NCBI GenBank assembly: GCA_017507805.1
Contig: JAFWAC010000015.1
Span: forward strand, 1-64,000
Length of the DNA stretch: 64,000 nt
Reading direction: 5' to 3'
Source of the DNA: Clostridia bacterium
GTDB taxonomy: Bacteria; Bacillota; Clostridia; Oscillospirales; Acutalibacteraceae
Part shown: in pieces, positions 32,191-41,611 of the stretch
Position numbering within the stretch: position 1 is the stretch's first letter
How the letters are laid out: each line of letters opens with the position of its first letter
Notes under the pieces: model-generated
What the model saw: the letters and a program-made list of their open reading frames with translations, nothing else
Databases searched by the model: none
What the model was told of the DNA's origin: nothing
Made by a program: the position numbers and the translations under genes

Positions 32191-32949
32191 CTAAATTCTT
32201 ACAGTGATATTGTTTTTATTAAGTAATTCCTTTAAATCGGAAATTTTAACCTCGCCAAAGTGGAAAATCGAAGCGGCGAGACCGGCATCAATATCGGGGA
32301 TTTCCCTGAAAAGCTTAACAAAATCCTCTGCACAGCCCGCGCCTCCCGAAGCTATCACAGGCACATTCACAGCTTCGCATATCGGCTTTAACATTTCAAG
32401 GTCAAAGCCACCCTTAACACCATCGGTATCAATAGAATTAACTACCACCTCACCGGCGCCGTTTTGCACACATCGCTTTATCCAACCGATTGCTTCAATG
32501 CCGGTGTCCTCTCTGCCGCCCTTAGCAAATACGCGAAATTCACCGTTCACTCGCTTTATATCGGCGGAAATCACAACGCATTGGTTTCCGTATTTTTTAG
32601 CGGCTTCTGTAATAAGCTCGGGATTTTTAATTGCCCCTGAATTTACACTCACCTTGTCTGCACCGCATTTCAGCACGCGGTCAAAATCATCAACAGTGTT
32701 AATGCCGCCGCCTACCGTAAGGGGAATAAAGATATTGGAAGCCACCTCACGCAAAATATCGGTAAAAAGGCGTCTGCCGTCACTTGAAGCGGTAATGTCA
32801 TAAAAAACAAGCTCATCGGCGCCGCATTCGCTGTAATATTTTCCAAGCTCAACGGGGGAGGAGACATCGTTCAAGCCTTTAAAATTTACCCCTTTAACTA
32901 CTCTGCCATCCTTAACATCAAGGCAGGGGATTATTCTTTTTGTAATCAT
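32191..32949 (-). CDS. hisF: Imidazole glycerol phosphate synthase, cyclase subunit
   Basis: A 252-residue beta-alpha barrel starting ITKRIIPCLDVKDGRVVKGV, with catalytic aspartates in PCLDVKDG (near 11) and NSIDTDGVKGGFD (near 130). With HisH it converts the hisA product to IGP and AICAR using glutamine-derived ammonia. It overlaps hisA by 4 nt. Confidence 0.98.
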   Translation of the reverse strand: MITKRIIPCLDVKDGRVVKGVNFKGLNDVSSPVELGKYYSECGADELVFYDITASSDGRRLFTDILREVASNIFIPLTVGGGINTVDDFDRVLKCGADKVSVNSGAIKNPELITEAAKKYGNQCVVISADIKRVNGEFRVFAKGGREDTGIEAIGWIKRCVQNGAGEVVVNSIDTDGVKGGFDLEMLKPICEAVNVPVIASGGAGCAEDFVKLFREIPDIDAGLAASIFHFGEVKISDLKELLNKNNITVRI

Positions 32950-33659
32950 CGAGCCGCCTCCAATGCTTCTTTTAAATCAATTGCGCCTATGTAATAAGCC
33001 TTACCTATTATTGCACCATAAATATCAAGTGCGCGCAATACCGTAATATCGTCTATCGAGGACACGCCACCCGATGCTACAATATCAATGGAAAAGCTTT
33101 CGGATAATTCCTTGTATAGCATACGGTTTGTGCCCTGCATTGCGCCGTCCTTTGAAATATCGGTACAGATAAGGGTTTTAACCCCTATTTTTTGCATTTT
33201 TTCGCAAAAATCAAAGCAACTGTATTCGGAGGTTTCGGTCCAACCCTTTATTGCTACAAGACCGTCCTTAATATCAACACCTACCGCGATTTTCTCACCG
33301 TATGTATCAACAGCCAGCCTTAAAAAATCAGGGTCCTTAACCGCGGCAGTTCCCAAAATCACACGGTCAATACCGCTGTCAAGATATTTTTTCACCGTTT
33401 CAATCGACCGTATACCGCCGCCGATTTCGGTAAAAAGTCCGGTTTCGTTTGCAATTTGCTTAACTATGCCAATATTGGGGGTTGTGCCGTCTTTGGCACC
33501 CTCTAAATCAACTATATGAATAAATTTGGCACCCTTGCTTTCAAAATCAAGAGCTATTTCTATGGGATTTTCGCTGTAAACGGTCATTTGGTTATAGTCA
33601 CCCTTGAAAAGGCGCACCGCCTTACCGTCAAACAAATCTATTGCAGGGAAAATTTTCAT
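32946..33659 (-). CDS. hisA: Phosphoribosylformimino-5-aminoimidazole carboxamide ribotide isomerase
   Basis: A 237-residue barrel starting KIFPAIDLFDGKAVRLFKG, with catalytic aspartates in PAIDLFDG (near 8) and CTDISKDGAMQGTN (near 128). It is an internal-duplication relative of HisF. It lies 5 nt after hisH and overlaps hisF. Confidence 0.97.
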   Translation of the reverse strand: MKIFPAIDLFDGKAVRLFKGDYNQMTVYSENPIEIALDFESKGAKFIHIVDLEGAKDGTTPNIGIVKQIANETGLFTEIGGGIRSIETVKKYLDSGIDRVILGTAAVKDPDFLRLAVDTYGEKIAVGVDIKDGLVAIKGWTETSEYSCFDFCEKMQKIGVKTLICTDISKDGAMQGTNRMLYKELSESFSIDIVASGGVSSIDDITVLRALDIYGAIIGKAYYIGAIDLKEALEAAR

Positions 33660-33664
33660 TAAGA

Positions 33665-34276
33665 CTACTCCATTTCACAAAAAGCCTTTAAAATATTAAG
33701 TCCAACAGCACCGCTTTTTTCAGGGTGAAATTGGCAACCGTAAACATTATCCTTTTGCACAGCGGCGGTAATAGGTTTACCGTATTCAGAAACTGCAATC
33801 AGGGCATCGTTGCAGTTTTCGGCATAAAAGGAATGAACGAAATAAACACAGTCCTTTTCCTTTATGTATTTAAAAAGGGGAGAGGACTTTGTGAATTTCA
33901 GCGCATTCCAGCCAATGTGCGGTATTTTAAGATTTTGCGGTATAGCACCCTCCATAGGCACTACCTCGCCCTTAATAAGTCCAAGACCTGCATGCTCGCC
34001 GTATTCATAGCTTTTCTCAAAAAGCAACTGCATACCGAGGCAAATGCCCAATAGCGGTTTGCCTGAAAGAGCTTCGTTTTTAACTGTCTCATCAAGTCCT
34101 TTTTGGCGGAGCTTTTCTGCGGCATCGCCAAAGGCACCCACACCGGGCAAAATCAGCTTATCAGCTTTTCTGATAACTTCTATGTCACCTGTTACAATTG
34201 CCTGTTCACCGATAGCCTTGAAGGAGGAGGCAAGGGAAAACAGGTTTCCGACACCGTAATCAATTATCGCAAGCAT
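33665..34276 (-). CDS. hisH: Imidazole glycerol phosphate synthase, glutaminase subunit
   Basis: A 203-residue class I glutamine amidotransferase with the nucleophile in GICLGMQLLFE (Cys near 79) and the His-Glu pair in GCQFHPEKSG (near 180). It supplies ammonia to HisF through the shared tunnel. Its start overlaps the hisB stop by one base. Confidence 0.97.
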   Translation of the reverse strand: MLAIIDYGVGNLFSLASSFKAIGEQAIVTGDIEVIRKADKLILPGVGAFGDAAEKLRQKGLDETVKNEALSGKPLLGICLGMQLLFEKSYEYGEHAGLGLIKGEVVPMEGAIPQNLKIPHIGWNALKFTKSSPLFKYIKEKDCVYFVHSFYAENCNDALIAVSEYGKPITAAVQKDNVYGCQFHPEKSGAVGLNILKAFCEME

Positions 34277-34863
34277 TAAAGCACTCCTTTTGTGGACGGA
34301 ATTTCCTCGGAATTTTCCTTGTCAATAGCTACAGCCGCCCTTAAACTGCGTGCCACCGATTTGAAAGCACCCTCAATAATGTGGTGTGAATTTGTGCCTG
34401 CAAGCTGTTTTATGTGCAGAGTTATACCTGCATTGCGCACAAAGCCGAGAAAGAACTCCTCTGCAAGCTCAGTGTCGAAGTCTCCAACCTTAGCGGCAGG
34501 TATTTGAAGGTCGTAGCTTAACAAATCTCTGCCCGAAATATCCACAGCAGACATTATAAGTGCTTCGTCCATAGGAAGCAGCATACTGCCGTAACGGATG
34601 ATCCCGCGTTTGTCACCCAAGGCTTCCTTGAAAGCAACGCCCAAGGCAATACCGATATCCTCAACTGTGTGGTGGTAATCGACATGGGTATCACCCTTGC
34701 AGATAAGATTTAAATCAAATCTGCCGTGAGAAGCAAAGAGGGTGAGCATATGGTCAAGGAAACCACAACCTGAATTAATTTCACTTTTTCCGCTACCGTC
34801 AAGACAAAGCTTGAGGTTTATATCGGTTTCGGCGGTTTTGCGGATAATTTCTGCATTTCTCAT
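34276..34863 (-). CDS. hisB: Imidazoleglycerol-phosphate dehydratase
   Basis: A 195-residue protein with the duplicated metal-binding motifs of HisB: FLDHMLTLFASHGRF and DYHHTVEDIGIALG in the first half, NSHHIIEGAFKSVARSL in the second. It is the monofunctional dehydratase; no histidinol-phosphatase domain is attached. It lies one base from hisC and overlaps hisH. Confidence 0.98.
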   Translation of the reverse strand: MRNAEIIRKTAETDINLKLCLDGSGKSEINSGCGFLDHMLTLFASHGRFDLNLICKGDTHVDYHHTVEDIGIALGVAFKEALGDKRGIIRYGSMLLPMDEALIMSAVDISGRDLLSYDLQIPAAKVGDFDTELAEEFFLGFVRNAGITLHIKQLAGTNSHHIIEGAFKSVARSLRAAVAIDKENSEEIPSTKGVL

Positions 34864-34864
34864 T

Positions 34865-35923
34865 TTAAAGCTCTCCTAAAATTTCTTTTACCTTTTCTAT
34901 AAAAATTTCCATTTCCTTGCGACTGCCGATTGTAATGCGATTATATTCACAAATGCGCGGCTTATCAAAGTGGCGCACAAGGGCACCTTTTTCCTTTAAA
35001 GCCTCGTACAGTGCCATTCCGCTTATTTTGTTACTTTTAGCAAAAACAAAATTTGCTTTGGAATCAAGCACCCGAAAGCCCAAGGCTTCAAGCTCTTTGG
35101 TTACATATTCGCGAGTTTGTATAATTTTTTTGCAGTTTTCGGTATAGTAGTCATTGTCTGTCACTGCGGCAATACCGGCAACCTGTGTGAGACGATTAAT
35201 ATTATACGGATTTGTGGAATATTTGATTTTTTCAAGGTCGGCAATTATTTCCTTGCCTGCTATGGCAAAGCCTAACCTTGCGCCTGCCATACTTCGTGAT
35301 TTTGAAAAGGTTTGCACACAAAGTAAATTATCGTATTTTTCGGTAAGCGAAGCACAGCTTTCAGCACCGAAGTCCACATAAGCTTCATCAATTAAAACAA
35401 TACTGTCGGGATTGGATTTGATTATTTCCTCAATCACCTCAAGTGACAGTGCAATACCTGTCGGCGCATTTGGGTTTGCAATAACAATTAGCTTGTTTTT
35501 GCCCATAAATGCGGAGGTATTAACCGTGAAATCCTCATTAAGCGGTATAACTGTTGTGGGGATACCGTGAAGCTCGGCAAAAACACTGTAAAAGCCGTAG
35601 GTTATGTCAGGGAAAATAACGCCGTTACTGCCGTACGCCATAAAGGCAAAATTTAAAATATCATCCGACCCGTTGGAAACAAAAATATTTTCGGCTTCGG
35701 TATTATAAAGCTTTGCCAAAGCTGTCTTAAGCCGAGCAGATTCGGGGTCGGAATAGAGCCTTAAATTTTTAATTTCTGTCTCATTTACCGCCGAAATCAC
35801 ACCGCCGGACGGGGGATAAGGAGACTCATTTGTATTAAGCTTTATGTAGCTTTTGTCCTGCGGTTGCTCACCGGGGGTGTATGCATCTAATTTTTGGTAT
35901 TTTTCATTAAGAAAGCGGCTCAT
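34865..35923 (-). CDS. hisC: Histidinol-phosphate aminotransferase
   Basis: A 352-residue fold-type I PLP enzyme. The N-terminal segment IKLNTNESPYPPSGGV, the NPNAPTGIAL substrate segment, DEAYVDFG and the PLP lysine in QTFSKSRSMAGARLG (near residue 208) are all present. It shares one base with hisD. Confidence 0.97.
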   Translation of the reverse strand: MSRFLNEKYQKLDAYTPGEQPQDKSYIKLNTNESPYPPSGGVISAVNETEIKNLRLYSDPESARLKTALAKLYNTEAENIFVSNGSDDILNFAFMAYGSNGVIFPDITYGFYSVFAELHGIPTTVIPLNEDFTVNTSAFMGKNKLIVIANPNAPTGIALSLEVIEEIIKSNPDSIVLIDEAYVDFGAESCASLTEKYDNLLCVQTFSKSRSMAGARLGFAIAGKEIIADLEKIKYSTNPYNINRLTQVAGIAAVTDNDYYTENCKKIIQTREYVTKELEALGFRVLDSKANFVFAKSNKISGMALYEALKEKGALVRHFDKPRICEYNRITIGSRKEMEIFIEKVKEILGEL

Positions 35924-37203
35924 TATTTTTCACTCTCAATCCTTATGGTTGCACTCTTGGCATGTGCCGAAAGTCCTTCCTTTTCAGCAAAGAATGCAAC
36001 ATCGCTTGCAACCTTTGCCAAAGCCTCTTTTGTGTAATAGGTGTATTGTGATTTCTTAACAAAATCATCAACAGATAACGGACTTGAAAATCTTGCAGTG
36101 CCCGAGGTTGGCAAGGTGTGGTTGGGACCTGCAAAATAATCACCCAAGGCTTCGGGACAATATCTGCCCATAAATATACTGCCTGCATTTTTGATTTTAT
36201 CAAGATAATCAAAGGGATTGTCAACACAAAGCTCCAAATGCTCGGGAGCAATTTCGTTGGCAACATCAATAACATCGCTGATGTTTTCTGCAATTATTAT
36301 TTTTCCGTTATTGTCAATAGAGGTACGGGCAATTTCCTCACGCGGTAAAAGCTTTAACTGCGCTTCTATTTCCTCACTTACCCTTTGCGCTAATTCCTCA
36401 CTGTCGGTTACAAGCACTGCGCTTGCCATACGGTCGTGCTCTGCTTGCGAAAGCAGGTCAGCAGCAACAAAGGCAGGATTGCTTTTACCGTCCGCAATAA
36501 CAAGAATTTCGCTGGGACCGGCAATCATATCAATAGAAACTCTGCCGAAAACCTGACGCTTTGCTTCGGCAACAAAGGCATTTCCGGGACCTACAATTTT
36601 ATCAACCTTCGGCACAGTCTGTGTGCCGTAAGCCAATGCCGCAACCGCCTGAGCGCCGCCGATTTTGAAAATGCGGTCAACACCGGCAATCTTGGCGGCG
36701 GCTAAAATCGCAGGATTGATTTTTCCGTCTGCGGACGGGGGAGTAGTGATACAAATTTCTTTGCAGCCTGCAATCTTGGCAGGAATACTGTCCATCAAAA
36801 CGGTAGAGGGGTATGCCGCTGTACCGCCCGGTACATAAAGCCCTACCTTTTCAATCGGTGTAACCTTTTGTCCTGTGACAATGCCATCGCAATCATTTAT
36901 TATAAAGCTGTTGCGCACCTGGCATTTATGAAAATTACGGATATTTTCAGCCGCGGCTTCCAAGATTTCTATAAAACGGGGTTCAACACTTGCAAAAGCC
37001 TCCTCTATCTCCTCGGCAGAAACCTCCAAAGATGAAAGCTTTGCCTTGTCAAATTTTTCACAGTATTCAAATAATGCTGTATCACCGTTTTGCTTAACAT
37101 TTTCAATTATTTCACTAACGGTGTCAGCAACATCAAAGCTGGTTTTTCCGCGCGCAAAGATTTCCTCACTGCGAACCTCGCCGTATTTTAAAATTTTAAT
37201 CAT
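35923..37203 (-). CDS. hisD: Histidinol dehydrogenase
   Basis: A 426-residue protein with the signature of HisD, including VGLYVPGGTAAYPSTVLM, IAGPSEILVIADG, the zinc ligands in LLSQAEHD and the catalytic glutamate/histidine pair in APEHLEL and GPNHTLPT. It does the last two oxidations to histidine. It overlaps hisZG by 8 nt. Confidence 0.98.
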   Translation of the reverse strand: MIKILKYGEVRSEEIFARGKTSFDVADTVSEIIENVKQNGDTALFEYCEKFDKAKLSSLEVSAEEIEEAFASVEPRFIEILEAAAENIRNFHKCQVRNSFIINDCDGIVTGQKVTPIEKVGLYVPGGTAAYPSTVLMDSIPAKIAGCKEICITTPPSADGKINPAILAAAKIAGVDRIFKIGGAQAVAALAYGTQTVPKVDKIVGPGNAFVAEAKRQVFGRVSIDMIAGPSEILVIADGKSNPAFVAADLLSQAEHDRMASAVLVTDSEELAQRVSEEIEAQLKLLPREEIARTSIDNNGKIIIAENISDVIDVANEIAPEHLELCVDNPFDYLDKIKNAGSIFMGRYCPEALGDYFAGPNHTLPTSGTARFSSPLSVDDFVKKSQYTYYTKEALAKVASDVAFFAEKEGLSAHAKSATIRIESEK

Positions 37204-38767
37204 TTCCCTTTTTCACCTGTTTCGATAAACCTTTTTTGATTTCCTCAATGCGTTCTGTTTTAAAGCTGTAGCTTGATTTGTTTGAAATTAATCTTGCGCT
37301 TATCGGAACGATTGTCTCAAAGGGGGCAAGATTGTTTTCTATCAGGGTTTTACCTGTTTCAACAATATCCACAATAACATCGGAAAGCCCTAAAATCGGT
37401 GCTATTTCAATCGAGCCGTTAAGGTGGATTATATCAATGTCGCGGCATTTTTCGGAATAATATTTTCTTGCTATGTTGGAAAATTTTGTGGCAACGCGGA
37501 GTGTTTTTGAGGTGTCATCACAAAAATCTTTTTTGGCGGCAACTGCCATACGGCATTTCCCTATGTTAAGGTCTAAAAGCTCGTAAATATCCGGCTCATA
37601 TTCAAGCAAAATATCCTTGCCTGCAACACCGATATCGGCGGCACCTCTTTCAACATATATCGCTACATCTGAGGGCTTTACCCAGAAAAACCGCAATGCT
37701 TTTTCCTCGTTTTCAAAAATCAGCTTTCGGTTGGTCTCTTTAATTGACGGACATTCAAAGCCTGCCGCCTCAAACATGGCATAAACCTTTTCACCAAGCC
37801 TGCCCTTGGGCAAGGCGATATTTATTGTTTGCTTTTCGGTTGCGGTATTTTCTTTTTCCTCCAATCTTTCGAGGGTGTCAAGATAAACCGCAAATCCGAT
37901 GGCAGAAGCATTTCTGCCCATTTTTCGCATCAGCTTATCGTATTGACCGCCCGAAAGCACTTTTGAAGCTACACCGCTTATATAGCCCTTGAAAACTATA
38001 CCACTGTAATACCCGGCAGAGCTTATTACCGAAAAGTCAATATTAATATTTTCTTTAAAGCCGCAAGCGCAAAGCTTTTTGTATACACCTTCAAGCTCAT
38101 TCAGAGCTTCCTTTCCGCAAGAGGAAAGCGTAACACTGCCGATAGCTTTAAGCACCTCATCTGCACAGTTGAAGCTTTTGATAAGACATTCAAGCTGACA
38201 GTATTGCTTATCGGTGCAGGCAGTCTTTAAAATATCGGTATTTTTCTGTGTGATAGCTGTAAGCACAGCTTCTTTTTTGTCATCGGTTATGCCGCAATCG
38301 GCAAGCAGTGAATTAAGTAAGCCGATGTGCGATAATTCAAGAACAAAATCCTTTGATATAAGCGCCAGACTTTCAGCGGCTAACTGTGCTACCTCGCAAA
38401 CCTCGTCACCAGTAACTGCACCGATACATTCAAGACCTGTTTGCATAATTTCTTTGTATGTATGAGAGCTTTCGGATATGCGGTAGACATTTTCGTTATA
38501 GTAAAAGCGTTCAACCGAATTTTCGTTATCCTTGGAATTTTTGATTATCGAAAGTGTAACATCGGGCTTTAGCGCCAAAAGCTTGCCGTTTGTGTCATTG
38601 AATGTAATAACTCCGTCCGAAACCAAAAAGTCCTTGTTTTTTGAGTAAAGGTCATATTCCTCGAATTTACTCATTTTAAATGGGCGGTAGTTGTGTGAGC
38701 TGTAAAGCTCGCGCAAAGCAAAAACTGCCCTTTCATCATATTTTAAGATACTTTCGTCAAATGTCAT
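37196..38767 (-). CDS. hisZG: HisZ-HisG fusion: ATP phosphoribosyltransferase regulatory and catalytic subunits
   Basis: A 523-residue protein. Residues 1-300 are HisZ, a class II aminoacyl-tRNA synthetase paralogue: ALKPDVTLSIIKN, RFYYNENVYRISE, a motif-3-like SAIGFAVYLDTLERL. After a charged linker (about 300-313) residues 314-523 are the short-form HisG, beginning INIALPKGRLGEKV with GVAGKDILLEYEPD and the PRPP-binding segment GLSDVIVDIVETGKTL. HisZ and short HisG are normally separate proteins that form one octamer, so a fusion would fix them one to one. It starts the pathway and would be the target of histidine feedback. The frame is continuous, with no sign of error. Confidence 0.93.
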   Translation of the reverse strand: MTFDESILKYDERAVFALRELYSSHNYRPFKMSKFEEYDLYSKNKDFLVSDGVITFNDTNGKLLALKPDVTLSIIKNSKDNENSVERFYYNENVYRISESSHTYKEIMQTGLECIGAVTGDEVCEVAQLAAESLALISKDFVLELSHIGLLNSLLADCGITDDKKEAVLTAITQKNTDILKTACTDKQYCQLECLIKSFNCADEVLKAIGSVTLSSCGKEALNELEGVYKKLCACGFKENINIDFSVISSAGYYSGIVFKGYISGVASKVLSGGQYDKLMRKMGRNASAIGFAVYLDTLERLEEKENTATEKQTINIALPKGRLGEKVYAMFEAAGFECPSIKETNRKLIFENEEKALRFFWVKPSDVAIYVERGAADIGVAGKDILLEYEPDIYELLDLNIGKCRMAVAAKKDFCDDTSKTLRVATKFSNIARKYYSEKCRDIDIIHLNGSIEIAPILGLSDVIVDIVETGKTLIENNLAPFETIVPISARLISNKSSYSFKTERIEEIKKGLSKQVKKGND

Positions 38768-39057
38768 TACTTCTGCTCCTTAATCCGGTCAATGGCGATT
38801 TTATAGCCGCCGTCACCGTAGTTCAGGCATTTACTTACCCTGCAAATTGTGGCAGTGCTGGCGCCTGTATTTTTATTCACATCTATATAACTTTTGCCCT
38901 CGCTTAACTGACACGCAACCTCAAACCGCTGTGCCAAGGATTCTAATTCCTGAATGGTGCAAATGTCATCAAAAAATGCGGCACATTCCTCTGCAGTTTG
39001 CAGAGAGATAATAGCATTATAAAGCTTTTTGATTTCAGATATTTGTTTTTTAGGCAT
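38767..39057 (-). CDS. yerC: YerC/TrpR-related transcriptional regulator
   Basis: An ATG at 39075 is in frame, but 39057 has AGGAGT 7 nt upstream and is preferred (96 residues). The protein is helical with a TrpR-like reading head: QTAEECAAFFDDICTIQELESLAQRFEVA and VNKNTGASTATICRVSKCL. The family is related to the tryptophan repressor and is often found near amino acid genes in Firmicutes. Here it shares a base with hisZG and opens the his operon, under a promoter containing a matching palindrome. A histidine-responsive, self-controlling repressor is the likely role. Confidence 0.85.
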   Translation of the reverse strand: MPKKQISEIKKLYNAIISLQTAEECAAFFDDICTIQELESLAQRFEVACQLSEGKSYIDVNKNTGASTATICRVSKCLNYGDGGYKIAIDRIKEQK

Positions 39058-39089
39058 AAAGAATACTCCTATCATTTTGTCGCTTCATC

Positions 39090-39118
39090 ATTGTAGCACA
39101 TCACCGTGCTAAAGTCAA
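39090..39118 (-). promoter_or_regulatory. his operon promoter with an internal operator palindrome
   Basis: On the minus strand TTGACT (39118-39113) and TACAAT (39095-39090) are 17 nt apart. The spacer and its edge hold a perfect palindrome, TAGCAC-N6-GTGCTA (39094-39111). A repressor bound there would block polymerase, and YerC encoded just downstream is the candidate. Confidence 0.75.
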
Positions 39119-39146
39119 CCTTTATTTTATAAAAAATTTAAGCAGT

Positions 39147-39181
39147 AAAAAAGGGGAAAGCGGACAGGTGTGTCTGTCCGC
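39147..39181 (-). terminator. Terminator of prfC
   Basis: An 8-bp perfect stem GCGGACAG / CTGTCCGC (39160-39167 and 39174-39181) with a 6-nt loop, followed on the minus strand by TTTCCCCTTTTTT. Confidence 0.8.
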
Positions 39182-39191
39182 CGAAAATCAA

Positions 39192-40784
39192 TTAATCCTT
39201 GCTGAAATCTTCAAGAATAAGCCCTTCGTTGCGTTCTGTAGCCCAATTGATGTTCCATTCGCTTGTGAAAATGAGCAGATTATTACCTTTGAAGTCCTGA
39301 ACCCATTTAGTGTCCGAGGTAAGGTTAAGCTTTTTAATATCTATATCCTTATTTTTTACCCAACGGATATATTGGTAGGGCAGGTCATTACGTATTACAT
39401 CAACATTGTATTCGTTTTTGAGGCGGTATTCAAGCACCTCAAACTGAAGCACACCCACAACGCCCACAATAACCCTTTCCATACCGGTATTAGGCTCGTG
39501 GAATATCTGGATTGCACCCTCTTGCGCAATCTGCTCAACACCCTTTACAAATTGCTTTCGTTTCAAGCTGTCCTTCTGTTCAATGAGAGAAAAATGCTCA
39601 GGCGCAAAGGTTGGTATACCTTCAAACTGCACCTTCCTTTTCGGTGAGCATACGGTGTCACCGATGGAATAGATGCCGGGATCAAATACACCGATAATAT
39701 CTCCGGCATAAGCCTCATTAATTATTTGGCGTTCCTCTGCCATCATTTGCTGAGGCTGTGAAAGACGGACAGGCTTACCCGCCTGAACATGAAAATAATC
39801 GGCGCCGCGTTCAAATTTTCCTGAGCAAATACGGAAAAATGTAATTCTGTCACGATGGTTTTTATTCATATTTGCCTGAATTTTAAAGGCAAAAGCAGAA
39901 AAGTTTTCATCAAACGGACTTACCTGCTCGTCTCCCGATACTCTGGGCAACGGCGAGGTTGTCATTTTAAGGAAATTTTCAAGAAAGGGCTCTACACCGA
40001 AATTTGTAAGTGCTGAGCCAAAGAAAACGGGGGTAAGCTCTCCGCAACGCACCTTATCCAAATCAAACTCAAAGCTTGCGCCGTCAAGCAGTTCTATCTG
40101 GTCAACAAGCTCTGCACGCTGATATTCGCCGATAAGCTCGTCAAGCTTTGCAATATCGGTTATATCGCACTCAATTGGCTTAATTTTGTCTTGACCGCGA
40201 TGAAATTCGCTGAAGGTAAGTATTTCACGCTTGTCACGGTCAAAAACACCCTTAAAGCTCACACCGCAGCCAATCGGCCAATTCACGGGATATGTGCCTA
40301 TTCCAAACTCTTTTTCAAGCTCATCTAACAGCTCAAACGGATCGCGGGCTTCGCGGTCAAGCTTGTTGATAAATGTAAATATCGGGATATGGCGCATGGC
40401 GCATACCTTGAAAAGCTTTCGGGTTTGCGCCTCAATACCCTTTGCGGCATCTATTACCATAACAACGCTGTCCGCCGCCATAAGCGTACGGTAGGTGTCC
40501 TCAGAAAAGTCCTGGTGTCCCGGAGTGTCTAATATATTTATGCAATATCCCTCATATTCAAACTGCATTACAGAGGAGGTAATGGAAATTCCCCTTTGCT
40601 TTTCAAGCTCCATCCAGTCGCTTACGGCGTGCTTTGCAGTAGCTTTACCTTTAACCGAGCCGGCGGTTTGAATTGCTCCGCCGTATAGGAGGAATTTTTC
40701 TGTAAGAGTGGTTTTTCCGGCGTCAGGGTGCGAAATAATCGCAAAGGTGCGCCGTCTTTCAATCTCATGCTTTAAATTTGCCAC
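39192..40784 (-). CDS. prfC: Peptide chain release factor 3
   Basis: A 530-residue translational GTPase. P-loop SHPDAGKTT (near 18), switch and base-recognition motifs DTPGHQDF and NKLDREARDP, and an RF3-type extended middle domain. It recycles RF1/RF2 from the ribosome after termination. It is a single-gene unit divergent in context from the his promoter. Confidence 0.97.
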   Translation of the reverse strand: MANLKHEIERRRTFAIISHPDAGKTTLTEKFLLYGGAIQTAGSVKGKATAKHAVSDWMELEKQRGISITSSVMQFEYEGYCINILDTPGHQDFSEDTYRTLMAADSVVMVIDAAKGIEAQTRKLFKVCAMRHIPIFTFINKLDREARDPFELLDELEKEFGIGTYPVNWPIGCGVSFKGVFDRDKREILTFSEFHRGQDKIKPIECDITDIAKLDELIGEYQRAELVDQIELLDGASFEFDLDKVRCGELTPVFFGSALTNFGVEPFLENFLKMTTSPLPRVSGDEQVSPFDENFSAFAFKIQANMNKNHRDRITFFRICSGKFERGADYFHVQAGKPVRLSQPQQMMAEERQIINEAYAGDIIGVFDPGIYSIGDTVCSPKRKVQFEGIPTFAPEHFSLIEQKDSLKRKQFVKGVEQIAQEGAIQIFHEPNTGMERVIVGVVGVLQFEVLEYRLKNEYNVDVIRNDLPYQYIRWVKNKDIDIKKLNLTSDTKWVQDFKGNNLLIFTSEWNINWATERNEGLILEDFSKD

Positions 40785-40852
40785 AAGTAATACCCCTTTA
40801 TATCAGCATTAAACTAAATAATAATACCACAAACCCATCATATTATCAAGAT

Positions 40853-41431
40853 TTAAGTTTGTATATTATTGATTTTCGGATTTTCAACCTCAATTATGCG
40901 GAAATCCTCGGCTTTTTCGGCACAAATTGATAGAATAAAGCCGTCTTTTTCAAGGGTGCAGAGCCACCGACCTAAGTCAGTATCTGTTACATCAAAGCCT
41001 TCAAGCCCCTGTGCCAGCCCCATTCCGCTTTGTTTTATCACAGCTTCCTTTTTAGTCCAAATCTCGAAAAAACGGCGGTTGGTATCGGTGGGGCTGTCGA
41101 AAATATAAGCGTTTTCGGCTTGAGTGAAAAACCTATCGGCGATTTTTAAATTTGCAGGTTTTAAGATTTCAATGTCAAGCCCCAAGGGTGAACTGCTAAC
41201 CGCAACCGCTACAGCATTGCCGCTGTGCGAAATGCTGAAGTGAAAATTGTCAGCCCCCTTGATGAGGGGCTTTCCGTTGTTTAGCACAGCAAACTCGGCA
41301 GAAGCCTTGTCCTTGCCCGTAAAAGCGGAATATGCCTGACGCACAATTTCATACCCAAGCAAAGAACAAAGCTTTTTTTGTTCGGATTTTGAAGTGAGTA
41401 AGTCGGTTTTTAAAAAATAAATATCAATCAT
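40853..41431 (-). CDS. 4'-phosphopantetheinyl transferase (Sfp type)
   Basis: A 192-residue protein of the Sfp/HetI superfamily. The acidic metal site appears in SPLGLDIEIL (near 103) and the WTKKEAVIKQSGMGL helix (near 143), with HFSISHSGNAVAVAV as the substrate loop. It converts apo carrier proteins to holo form. No polyketide or peptide synthetase gene is in the window, so fatty-acid or other carrier proteins are possible targets. It has its own promoter. Confidence 0.92.
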   Translation of the reverse strand: MIDIYFLKTDLLTSKSEQKKLCSLLGYEIVRQAYSAFTGKDKASAEFAVLNNGKPLIKGADNFHFSISHSGNAVAVAVSSSPLGLDIEILKPANLKIADRFFTQAENAYIFDSPTDTNRRFFEIWTKKEAVIKQSGMGLAQGLEGFDVTDTDLGRWLCTLEKDGFILSICAEKAEDFRIIEVENPKINNIQT

Positions 41432-41462
41432 ATTTTGTTAATCCTTTTGTTAATTACATTAA

Positions 41463-41491
41463 ATTATACTGTAATTTATTCTTTTTTTCAA
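41463..41491 (-). promoter_or_regulatory. Promoter of the phosphopantetheinyl transferase gene
   Basis: On the minus strand TTGAAA (41491-41486), a 17-nt spacer and TATAAT (41468-41463), 32 nt before the start codon. Confidence 0.65.
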
Positions 41492-41540
41492 GTAAGAGGG
41501 CATTTTCAGGATAAAAAACCGCATTTTTTTAAAAAAACTA

Positions 41541-41570
41541 TTGACAAAGCATAGCCTTTAGTGGGATAAT
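41541..41570 (+). promoter_or_regulatory. Promoter of the rsmD-coaD operon
   Basis: TTGACA (41541-41546), an 18-nt spacer and GATAAT (41565-41570), 42 nt before the chosen rsmD start. Confidence 0.65.
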
Positions 41571-41611
41571 GTATTAGGTACTATGCCAAGTTATTTCTTT
41601 TGGTGATGCTA

